From Aristolochia californica (lineage: Eukaryota; Streptophyta; Magnoliopsida; Piperales; Aristolochiaceae), in assembly GCA_029961685.1 (NCBI GenBank), contig JARWKL010000002.1, positions 17,080,908 to 17,144,907 on the forward strand: a stretch of 64,000 nucleotides of DNA. The letters are read 5' to 3'. Below the pieces are notes generated by a model. It was given only the letters and a program-made list of their open reading frames with translations, ran no database searches and was not told where the DNA came from. Position 1 is the stretch's first letter. Each line of letters starts with the position of its first letter. Of this stretch, positions 22,701-32,476 are shown piece by piece. Position numbers and translations under genes: made by a program.

Positions 22701-25700
22701 TTAGAAATTTCTTTCCAAGCTATTAGGGAGTAACTAGTGGAATTTCCCAAACTTGGACAATAAAACTTTTGTGTTCGTTTGTGGTGTGTGAAAAAAATTT
22801 CTTTAGTTACATTTGTTATTGTTTTTAATTTTTTTCCATACATAAACTCTAAAATTTGTATTTTGTTGTGATCTATTTGCCTTTAATCTTTTTTTTACGA
22901 GATAAATGGAAAGTGAAAAATCAAAGTTTTGATTTTAATAAAAAAATATACATCTAAAATGGAATGGAAATTCACAAATGTAGAGAGAGATAATTCAGAA
23001 AAGTCTCCGTAACTTTTAGGGATTTTAAATTATTTTATTTTTACATATTAGATTTTGCAATCATCGGGAAAAAGGGGGAGGCATGGGATTTTTAACTGAG
23101 TGTTGATGCCCAATCCATTAGTCATTTCTTTGAAAAATATAGCCAGTTACGCATGATTGACCGATAAATCACTTTACAATAATCTATGATTGTTAAGTCT
23201 GTTTTTTTAAAGTGGGCAAAATCATGGCTTGTTTGACTCAGGTAAATATCCCACCGTACGTTCACTTGAGAATTTAACGAGCATTTGTTGTTCGCTTTAA
23301 AGGTTTGGATCCACGGGTCATTTGCATCTTTAACATGTTTCAAGCATGCTTATCCATATTTAAAACATGCTAGGATCAATTAGAAATCTCTTTCCAAGCC
23401 ATTAGGGTTGAACTAGTGGAATTTCCCAAACTTAAACAACAAAACTTTTGTGTTCGTTTGTGGTGTGTGAATAAATTTTCATTACGTACATTTATTATTG
23501 TTTTTAATTTTTTCCATACATAAACTCTAAAATTTTCATTTTGTTGTGATCTATTTGCCTTTTTTGTTTACGGGATGAAGAGAGAGCGAAAACTCAAAGT
23601 TTTGATTTAAGAAAAAAATATAGATCTAAAATGGAACTGAAATACATAAATGTGGAGAGAGATAATTCCAAAAAGTCTACGTAACCTTTAGGGATTGTAA
23701 ACTCTTTTAGTTTTTAAATATAAGAATATCCAATCATTGGGAAAAAGGGGGAGGCATGGGATTTTCAACTCAGTGTTGACTCCCAATCCATAAGTCTTTT
23801 CTTAGAAAAATATAGCCCGTTATGAAAGATTGACTGACAAATCACTTTACAATCATCTATGATTGTTAGGCCAGTTTTTTGTAAGTGGGCGAAATCATGG
23901 CTTATTTGACTCGGGTAAATATCCCACCACACGTTCACTTGAGAATTTAATGAGCATTGGTTGTTTGCTTTAAATGTTTGGATCCACAGGTCATTTGCAT
24001 CTTTAACATGTTTCAAGCATGCATATCCATATTTAAAACATGTTAGGATCAATTAGAAATCTCTTTCCAAGCCAATAGGGTAGAACTTGTGGAATTTCCC
24101 AAACATAGACAAAAAAAACTTTTGTGTTCGTTTGTGGTGTGTGAATAAATTTTCCTTCCTTACATTTGTTATTGTTTTTAATTTTTTCCATACATAAACT
24201 CTAAAATTTTCATTTTGTTTTGATCTATTTGCCTTTAATCTAGTTTGTTTACGAGATAAATAGAAAGTGAAAACTCAAAGTTTTGATTTAAGAGAAAAGT
24301 TTACTTCTAAAATGGAATGGAAATGCAAAAAAATTAGAGAGAGATAATTCCAAATAGTCTCCATAACTTTTAGGGATTGTAAACTCTTTTAGTTTTTATA
24401 TAAAAGGTTTTTCAATCATCGGGAAAAAATGGGAGGCTGGGGATTTTCAACTGAGTATTGACTACCAATCCATAAGTCATTTCACAAAAAAATATAGCCT
24501 ATTACGTATGATTAATTGATAAATCACTTTACATTCATCTATAATTGTTTGGTCAACTTTTTTTAAATGGGCAATATCATGGCTTGTTTGACTCGGGTAA
24601 ATATCCCACCGCACGTTCACTTGAGAATTTAATGAGCATTTGTTGTTCTCTTTAAAATGTTTGGATCCATAGGTCATTTGCATCTTTAACATGCTTCAAG
24701 CATGGATATCTATATTTAAAACATGTTTGGATCAAATTGAAATCTCTTTCCAAGCCATTAGGGTTGAACTAGTCGAATTTCACAAACTTGGACAACAAAA
24801 CTTTTGTGTTCATTTGTGGTGTGTGAATAAATTTTATTTACTTACATTTGTTATTGTTTTTAATTTTTTCCATACATAATCTCTAAAATTTTCATTTTGT
24901 TGTGATCAATTTGCCTTTAATCTTTTTGTTTACGAGATAAATGGAAAGTGAAAACTTAAAGTTTTGATTTAAGAAAAAAGTATAGATCTAAAATGGAATG
25001 GAAATGCACAAATGTAGAGAGAGATAATTCCAAAAAGTCTCTGTAACAATGATGGATTGTAAACTCTTTTAGTTTTTATATATTAGGTTTTGTAATCATC
25101 GGTAAAAAGGGGGAAGCGGGGGATTTTTAACTGAGTGTTGACTCCTAATCCATAAGTCATTTCTTATAAAAATAAAGCCCGTTACACATGATTGACCGAT
25201 AAATTACTTTAAAATCATCTATGATTGTTAGGTAAGATTTTAGTAAATGCACAAAATCATCACTTGTTTGACTTACGTAAATATCCCACTGCTTGTTCAC
25301 TTGAGAATTTAATGAGCATTTGTTGTTCACTTTAAAAGATTTGGATCCATAGGTCATTTGCATCTTTAACGCGTTTCAAGCATGCTTATCCATATTTAAT
25401 ACATTCTAGGATCAATTAGAAATCTCTTTTAAAGCCATTAGGGTTGAACTATTTGAATTTCCCAAACTTGGACAACAAAACTTTTGTGTTCGTTTGTGGA
25501 GTGTGAATACATTTTCTTTACTTACATTTGTTATTGTTTTTAATTTTTTTTGTTCATAAATTCTAAAATTTTCATTTTGTTGTGATCTATTGTCCTTTAA
25601 TCTTTTGTTTACGAGATAAATGGAAAGTGAAAACTCATAGTTTTGATTTAAGAAAGAAGTATCAATCTAAAATGGAATGGAAATGTAAAAACGTAGAGAG

Positions 25701-27001
25701 AGATAATTGAAAAAAGTGTCTATAACTTTTAAGGATTGTAAAATCTTTTAGTTTTTATATATTAGGTTTTGCAATCATCAAGAAAAAGGGGGAGGCAAGG
25801 AATTTTAACTGAGTGTTGACTCTCAATCCATAAGTAATTTCTTACAAAAATACTGCCAGTTACGCATGATTGATCGACAAATCACTTAACAATCATCTAT
25901 GGTTGTTAGGTCAACTATTAGTAAATGGGAAAAATCATGGCTTCTTATGCTCAGGTAAATATCCCACCGCACGTTCACTTGAGAATTTAATGAGTATTTT
26001 TTGTTCTCTTTAAAAGGTTTGGATCCACAGGCCATTTGAATCTTTAACATGTTTCAAGCATGCATATCCTTATATTAAAACATGTTAGGATCAATTAGAA
26101 ATCTCTTTCCAAGCCATTAGGGTTGAATTAGTGGAATTTCCAAAACTTGGACATCAAAACTTTTGTGTTCATTTGTCGTGTGTGAATAAATTTTCTTTAC
26201 TTACATTTGTTATTGTTTTTAATTTTTTCTATACATAAACTCTAAAATTTTCGTTTTGTTGTGATCTATTTGCCTTTAATCTTTTTGTTTACGAGATAAT
26301 TGGAAAGTGAGAACTCTAGATTTTGATTTAAGAAAAAAGTATACATCTAAAATGGAAAGGAAATGCACAAATGTAGAGAGATATAATTCAAAAATGTCTC
26401 TATAACTTTTAGGGATTGTAACTCTTTTATTTTTTATATATTAGGTTTTGCAATCATCGGGAAAAAGTGGGAGGCTGGTGATTTTTAACTCAGTGTTGAC
26501 TCCCATTCCATAAGTCATTTCTTACAAAAATATAGCCCGTTAAACATGATTGACCGATAAATCACATTAAAATCATCTATGATTATTAGGTCAGCTTTTT
26601 GTAAATGGAAAAATTAATGGCTTGTTTGACTCGGGTAAATATCCCACCGCACGTTCACTTGAGAATTTAATGAGCATTTGTTGTTCGCTTTATAAGCTTT
26701 GGATGCACATGCCATTTGCATCTTTTACATGTCTCAATCATGCATATCCATATTTAAAACATGTTAGGATCAATTAGAAATCTCTTTCTAAGCCATTAGG
26801 GTTGAACTTGTGGAATTTCCCAAACTTGGATAACAAAACTTTTTTGTTCGTTTGTGCAGTGCGATTAGATTTTCTTTAGTTACATTTGTGATTGTTTTTA
26901 ATTTTTTCCATACAAAAACTCTAAAATATTCATTTTTTTGTGATCTATTTACCTTTAATATTTTTGTTAACGAGATAAATTGAAAGTGAAAAATCAAAGT
27001 T
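19736..27001 (+). repeat. Satellite array 4 (most regular)
   Basis: Phase marks are at 20393, 21064, 21743, 22421, 23101, 23774, 24457, 25137, 25814 and 26494. All spacings fall between 671 and 683 bp, so there are almost no indels. Most units keep GGATCC, the AACATGTT/GCATGC/AACATGTT cluster and the G-rich tract. The last five bases, AAGTT (26997-27001), are the left target duplication of family C. No gene is visible. Confidence 0.96.
26997..27001 (+). other. Target-site duplication, left, of family C element
   Basis: AAGTT before the LTR start matches AAGTT at 32472-32476. Removing the element restores the normal satellite reading CAAAGTTTTGATT. Confidence 0.9.
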
Positions 27002-27509
27002 TGTTGTGGACTCGATAGTGAACTGAGTCATCCAGAGGCGACACAGCTGAGTTGGTTACTCATTAGGAAGTGAGTTGGTAACTTGTTAGGAATTATGTTT
27101 TCATTTTTATTTAAGTATGTGGTATGTTGTAAGCCGAAATGGCAATAGTGTAAAAACACTACTCTCTTTGGGATTCTGTTGACGTGATTAGGCTTAAAGG
27201 GCCTCACGGGGGTAAGGAAAGATTAAGCAGAAATTTTCCCAAAAGAGGATCAGTGTTCTCCTTCAACGAACCTAGGATCGGCGTTCTCCTTGAGGAACCC
27301 AAGGTCTAGGTCTCCCTTTTACGAGCCTGATTTCCCTTCTTCATTCGATTCATCAAGCCATCCACTCCATCTATTTCGATTCCATTTTCTTCTAAATATC
27401 ATCATCATAGCTCGTCCAGGTAAGACACGACAATCTGGTTTGGCCTCTAAATCTCAACCCGATCTCTCCCATCGCAGAATCACTCTATCCATGGTCAGAG
27501 ACCACAACA
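27002..27509 (+). repeat. 5' LTR of family C
   Basis: TGTTGTGGACTCGATAG to GACCACAACA, 508 bp. It has a TATA-like TATTTAAG near 27109 and pairs with 31965-32471. Confidence 0.93.
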
Positions 27510-27512
27510 TCT

Positions 27513-27524
27513 TGGTATCAGAGC
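27513..27524 (+). other. Primer-binding site (initiator Met-tRNA)
   Basis: TGGTATCAGAGC, intact, three bases (TCT) after the LTR end. Confidence 0.88.
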
Positions 27525-27532
27525 AGGCCAGC

Positions 27533-28980
27533 ATGGGGGAGTCATTAAACAATGAAGAATTGCTAGCCAAACTCGGAGAGATGATACACGCAGGGCAATA
27601 AGAGGCTGATAGTTGAATGGCAGCATGACAAGAAGAAACAGAGGGTAGAGTGGCGACATTGTTAGACAGCCAGGTAAACTCACAAATCGAAGCATTGTCT
27701 AGTAAATTGGGGGAAGGAACCCACAGGAAGGGGGCAGAAGCCTTGCAACAAGGCAGGGGGAGCCTTATGTTGGCCGAACAAAGTACCCAACAACCGTCGG
27801 GGTTTTTAATTACTGTGCAGTGACAATTCCAACATACACAAAATTGGAATTCCCAACTTTTAATGGATCAGCGGACCCTTTGATTTGACTTTATAGGTGT
27901 CAAAATGTTTTTGCTCTCCGAAGGACGACTGAACTAAACAAAAAGGGTTGGCCGCCTTCCACATGCTCGATGAAGTGCAGCTCTGAGGGCATCAATTAGA
28001 ATTGGAGAATCCGAATATAGAATGGGATGAGTTTAAAGAGTTGTGTACAATTCGATTTGGGCTACCAGCTCAAAGAAACCCATTGGGGGATCTAGTGCTG
28101 CTATTTCAGAAAGGTAGTGTGGAGCAATATCAGAAATTATTCCAAGAAAATTTGGCAAGGTCCAACAAAATTGTCCAGGTAGACCAATAGGTAGGTCTAT
28201 TTATAGCAGGATTGACAGATTCCCTACACTTAGAAGCGGAACTACTTGCCCCTATTGTTGAATTTATGGAAAGGTGAAATACTTCATCAACATCAATAAC
28301 TTGATGTAATCAGAGTACATGAACCTCTATTTATAATAGAGGAAGGTAGTAGAGTCCAATTACAATAAAACTACCCTTGTCCCAATTACACCCAAACTCT
28401 AACACTTAAAGATAAGTCCTAGCTTAATTAAATTACTCGATGTAGATAACAAACAAACATAACTCAAACTACAACTCTTCTTGGTCGCAACCCTAAGATA
28501 AAGATACTTTTATGAGTCCTTCTTGATCTTCCAACTAATGTGGTAAGTATGCCAGCTCATGGTAATCATTGTGGGTCCTACTTCTTATGTGCTTGGGCCC
28601 ATCTTATAATACTCTTATATATGTGGGCCTTCCTTGGTTGTGTGGACTTGGGCTCTATCTTCCAACACCTACCAATTTAGCAAGAGCAATGAATTTTGCC
28701 AGAACTTTAGAAGCCAAAAGATTCAAGCCCGAAGGCCTAATTGGTAAGGAGGAAGACATAGTATTGGTGCCACCTCCACAAATCCACCATGGCGCACCAA
28801 TGCTTCTGCAGGTGCACCAGGCCCAGTCCTCCTCAACCAGCATTCATCCAGAAATTGAACAGGGCAGAGATGGAAGAAAGAAGGTCCAAAGGATTATATT
28901 ATAATTTTGATGAGCAGTACACATTCGGCCATCAATGCAAAAAATCATTTTGGTTGGAAGTGAAGGATGAGGGGGAGGAA
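27533..28980 (+). pseudogene. gag: gag of family C chromovirus, broken
   Basis: The likely start is ATGGGGGAGTC at 27533, just past the primer site. The capsid core is recognised by KLEFPTFNGSADPLI (near 27840), WDEFKELCTIRFG and VEQYQKLFQENLAR (28020-28160), parallel to family B gag. A zinc-knuckle relic LYYNFDEQYTFGHQCKK lies near 28890-28943, with two of its cysteines replaced by Y and F. The gene has stops at 27599 (TAA) and 28188 (TAG), several TGA including two where a conserved Trp is expected (near 27885 and 27985), and multiple frame changes. It is split by the solo LTR at 28256-28667, which falls between the ELLAP and NLARAMNFA motifs. No product is expected. Confidence 0.88.
28256..28667 (-). 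mobile_element. Solo LTR, family A, nested in family C gag
   Basis: Reverse-oriented family A LTR from TGTTGAATTTATGG to ATCTTCCAACA, 412 bp. The flanks are CCTAT (28251-28255) and CCTAC (28668-28672), a 5-bp duplication with one change. Excising it rejoins the gag reading ELLAP/NLARAMN. It is the first LTR form and lacks about 35 bp in the GGGCCC-rich part. It shows that family A was still moving after family C had inserted. Confidence 0.92.
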
Positions 28981-28989
28981 GCCCCATAA

Positions 28990-29406
28990 GTGGAAGAGCC
29001 AGTGGTGGAAGAACCTGAAATTTCTCTACACGCCATCACCGGACTTCAGTCCACCAAAACCATGCAAGTATGTGCCCTAGTCACAGAGGAACGACTCTTA
29101 AGTCTGGTGGACTCAGGAAGTACCCATAATTTTTTGAGCTTCACTGCTGCTCAGCATTTACAACTTCAGATGCAACCTCGCCCAATGGCTTCAGTGTCAG
29201 TAGCTAATGGAGAAAATTTTCTAAGTTATGGGGTCAGCAAGGCAATTGAGTTTTCAATTGACAGTCACCAATTTTCAGCAGAATTTCTAATCATTCCCCT
29301 AGCAGGCTTCGATATGCTTTTGGGCATTAAATGGCTCCAAACGTTGGGACCCATTCTGTGGGATTTCACAGCATTGACCATGAGATTTGAATTGGCAGAC
29401 CATTAG
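28990..29406 (+). pseudogene. pol: pol: aspartic protease region of family C
   Basis: Retropepsin-type protease that would cut the Gag-Pol polyprotein. The catalytic triplet DSG is at 29110-29118 within SLVDSGSTHNFLS, and the C-terminal part shows FDMLLGIKWLQTLGPILWDF, the family's usual GxDxxLGxxWL segment. The frame is open for 138 codons but begins after a TAA at 28987 (EEAP-stop) and ends in TAG at 29404, so it is an isolated fragment. It continues in the same frame into RT. Confidence 0.88.
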
Positions 29407-30030
29407 GTAATTTTACAAGGTCGTAAAGCTGAAGTTATGGCACATTTACACGTTCTCCAATAGTAGAAACATCCGACTACTACCTTAGAAAATTTGTTGG
29501 ATGAGTTTACCGACATTTTTCAGGAACCTACGGTGCTTCCCCCATTGAGACATTGTGACCACCGGATTTGTTTGAAGGCTGGTTCTGAGGTCGTAGTGGT
29601 ACATCCTTATCGCTACCCCTACCTGCAAAAGGATGAAATAGAAAGGCAATGCAAACTGATGCTTGAACAAGGCCTCATCGGACAAAGTAAGTCCCCTTTT
29701 TCCTCTCCCGTCTTATTACTCCAGAAACATGACAATACTTGGAGGTTTTGCGTGGGCTACCGTGAATTAAATGCCAAGACTATCAAGGACAAGAGTCCTA
29801 TACCATTAGTTGATGAGTTATTAGATGAACTACATGGGGCTCAATTTTTCACCAAGTAGGATTTGCGTTCGAGGTATCATCAAGTCTGTATGTATCCTCC
29901 AGATATTGAGAAGACAACCTTCCGTACTCATCATGGACACTTTGAATTCATCGTGATGCCTTTTGGTCTCTCCAATGCTCCTTCAACCTTCCAGGCATTA
30001 ATGAACGAGGTATTTAGTGCATATCTCCAA
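29407..30030 (+). pseudogene. pol: pol: reverse transcriptase of family C, catalytic motif deleted
   Basis: RNA-dependent DNA polymerase domain. Recognisable motifs are PYRYPYLQKDEIE, SPFSSPVLLLQKHD, WRFCVGYRELN, the motif-A region ([16 protein letters not shown]) and motif B ([17 protein letters not shown]). After [10 protein letters not shown] near 30030 the sequence jumps to the start of the RNase H connection ([14 protein letters not shown]) in another frame. About 100 codons are missing, including the YxDD active-site motif and thumb. Stops also occur at 29461-29466 (two TAG) and 29857 (TAG). Confidence 0.9.
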
Positions 30031-30693
30031 AAATTATGCCCCCCTAGCAGCTCCTTTATCCAACCTCCTACACCGCAATGCTTTCCTTTGGAATGAAGAC
30101 ACGAGCACCGCATTCCAAACACTCAAGACAGCACTGGTCACTGCGCCTGTCTTACAATTACCAAATTTTGAGGAGGTCTTCGTGATAGAATGTGATGCCT
30201 CAGAGGAGGTATTGGGGCGGTGCTGCAACAATCACATAATCCCATTGCTTATTTCAACCATCAGCTCGCACTCCACCGTCATAAATTGCCTGCCTATGAA
30301 AGTGAACTCATTGGTTTAGCTAAGGCAGTCTACCACTGCAGACCTTATTTATGGGGCAGATATTTTCTCATACGAACTGATCACTACAGTTTGAAATATT
30401 TGTTGGATCAGTGCATCTCCACTTCTCCTCAGCAGCATTGGATTAGTAAATTACTGGAGTTTGATTTTACGGTGGAACATAAGGCGGGTAGATTGAATAC
30501 AGCAGCTGATGCCCTCTCACGCAAAACAGAAGTTTCAGTGCAGTTGTGTGCCATTAGTCATCCCACCCCTCTACTCTTGGACTCCATAAAGGACGAAACC
30601 AGACGCACACCAGAATTGCATGAGTTATTGCAGAAAATTGCCGCCGAAAAAATGCTTCCCCACTGGTCCCTCCATGACAACCTCATTTTATAA
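30031..30693 (+). pseudogene. pol: pol: RNase H domain of family C
   Basis: RNase H would remove the RNA template. The connection segment ([13 protein letters not shown]) and the first catalytic strand (VIECDAS near 30185) are in one frame. A shift near 30205-30220 moves the rest (NPIAYFNHQLALHR, YESELIGLAKAVYHCRPYL, RTDHYSLKYLL, NTAADALSR) to the frame of the protease and integrase. TDH and the ADALSR end motif are kept. A TAA at 30691 separates it from integrase. Confidence 0.88.
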
Positions 30694-31480
30694 AAGAAGC
30701 GCATTTATTTGTCTCAATATTCTCCTCTTGTTGCCACAGTGTTGTCATCTTATCATAACAGTTATCATGAAGGAATTCAGAAAACAGTAATTCGGATCCG
30801 AGGGGATTTTTATTGGGCCGGTATGAAATCTTCAATTGCCTCATATGTTGCTGCTTGTCAAGTGTGCCAGCGGAACAAGGCAATGCCTTTAAGCCCAGCA
30901 GGGGTGCTGCAACCGATCGAGCTCCCCACTACGGTTTGGTCGGACATCTCGATGGATTTTATTGAAGGTCTTCCGAAGTCCTCGGTCAAATCTACTCTTT
31001 ATGAGGTCATGGACAGATTCTCTAAATATGCACACTTCATCCCATTAGAGCATCCTTACACTGCGGCAACAGTAGCACATGTATTTTTCACACATATTGT
31101 TCACCTCCATGGTAATCTGGAATCAATTGTAAGCGATCACGATGTAGTCTTTACTAGTCAATTCTGGAGAGATCTTTTCAAGCTATGTGGCACCAAACTG
31201 AATTATTCTTCAACGTATCACCCTCAATCGGATGGCTAGACAAAAGTGGTGAACCGCACCATTGAAAAGTATTTATGGTGTTTGATCGGCGATCGTCCTA
31301 AACGGTGGGTGGACTGCATTCCTTGGGCGGAGTATTCATACAATACCTCCTTCCACACTGCCTTACATGACACACAATTTTTAATAGTATATGGTCGGGA
31401 TTCCCCACGGTTACTTTCTTATGTTCAAGGTTCCACTCGAGTGGATTCCATTGACAGAGCTCTCTTAGATTGAGATCAAT
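30694..31480 (+). pseudogene. pol: pol: integrase core of family C, catalytic Glu replaced
   Basis: DDE integrase. The zinc-binding HHCC part is visible (SSYHNSYHEG, FYWAGM, CQVCQRNK). Catalytic Asp codons are at 30955 (MDFIEGLP) and 31135 (SDHDVVF). With the expected 35-residue spacing the third acidic residue falls at 31243-31245, which is AAA (Lys), in DG-stop-TKVVNR. The TAG at 31237-31239 sits where plant relatives have Gln. A TGA near 31471 follows. The domain is otherwise about full length (YHPQSDG, RWVDCIPWAEYSYNTSFH). Confidence 0.9.
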
Positions 31481-31964
31481 TGTTGCCATGTACTCTCCAA
31501 CGATTGCGACAAGCTCAAGCACGGATGAAGGAATATTATGATCAAGACCACAGAGATATTCAGTACAATCTGGGTGATATTGTGTGGCTACATCTACGGC
31601 ATTACCGTCTGACTTCTCTGGCTGGCACTCGCCCAAATATTTTGGGCCCTTCCACATTACTCAGAGGGTGGGTGAGGTGGCAGATAAACTCCAGCTCCCT
31701 CCAGACCCCAAGATCCACAATGTTTTTCATGTCTTTCTCCTCAAGCAATTCAAAGGCACCGCACAACCTCCCCCTTCAGTTTTGCCACCCATGGAGGACG
31801 GACAACTTTCTCTCATGCCAACCAAAATTTTGAAGGCTTGACAGAATCAGAATAGAAGGGAAGTGTTGGTTAAGTGGACTCACACTGTTGCCACCAATGC
31901 CACCTGGGAGGACCTTGACGTATTTTAGCTTGCTGACAAGGTCGTTTTCCATGAGGGGGAGTGA
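31481..31964 (+). pseudogene. pol: pol: integrase C-terminus and chromodomain remnant of family C
   Basis: It contains the GPY/F-type segment (RPKYFGPFHITQRVGEVADKL) followed by HNVFHVFLLKQFKG, then a chromodomain relic (EVLVKWTHTVATNATWED). The chromodomain is thought to steer chromovirus integration to heterochromatin. A frame change occurs near 31600. TGA near 31839 and TAG near 31927 interrupt it. The end runs up to the purine tract. Confidence 0.82.
31951..31964 (+). other. Polypurine tract of family C
   Basis: ATGAGGGGGAGTGA directly before the 3' LTR start TGTTGTGG. Confidence 0.78.
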
Positions 31965-32471
31965 TGTTGTGGACTCGATAGCGGACCGAGTCATCCAGAG
32001 GCAATGCGGCTGAGTTGGTAACTCGTCAGGAAGTGAGTTGGTAACTTTTTAGGAATTATGTTTTCATTTTTATTTAAGTATGTGGTATGTTGTAAGCCGA
32101 AATGGCAATAGTGTAAAAACACTCATCTCTTTGGGATTGTCTTGGCGTGATTAGGCTAAAAGGGCCTCACGGGGGTAAGGAAAGATTAAACAAAAATTTA
32201 CCCAAAAGTGGATCAGTGTTCTCCTTCAACGAACCTAGGATCGGATGTCCCCTTGAGGAACCCAAGGTTTAGGTCTCCCTTTGACGAGCCTGATTTCCCT
32301 TCTTCGTTCGATTCATCAAGCCATCCACTCCATCTATTTTGTTTCCGTTTTCTTCAAAATATCGTCATCATAGGTCGTCCAGGAAGACATGACAACCTGG
32401 TTTGGCCTTTGAACCTCAACTCAATCTCTCCCATCATAGAATAGCTCAATCCATGGTCAGAGACCACAACA
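31965..32471 (+). repeat. 3' LTR of family C
   Basis: TGTTGTGGACTCGATAG to GACCACAACA, 507 bp. It is followed by the AAGTT target duplication and satellite. Confidence 0.93.
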
Positions 32472-32476
32472 AAGTT
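32472..32476 (+). other. Target-site duplication, right, of family C element
   Basis: AAGTT, identical to 26997-27001. Confidence 0.9.

Larger units (their letters stand above)
27002..32471 (+). mobile_element. Ty3/gypsy chromovirus (family C), full span, decayed
   Basis: Both LTRs, the primer site, gag, protease, RT, RNase H, integrase, chromodomain remnant, purine tract and matching 5-bp duplications are present. The length is 5470 bp, or about 5.06 kb without the nested solo LTR at 28256-28667. The pol order PR-RT-RH-IN is that of Ty3/gypsy, and the C-terminal EVLVKW...ATWED motif marks a chromovirus. The compact size and ~0.5-kb LTRs would suit the Reina lineage, but I assign that only weakly. 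The two LTRs differ at roughly one site in ten by eye, so the insertion is old. Many stops, frameshifts and a deletion in RT rule out activity. Confidence 0.93.
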
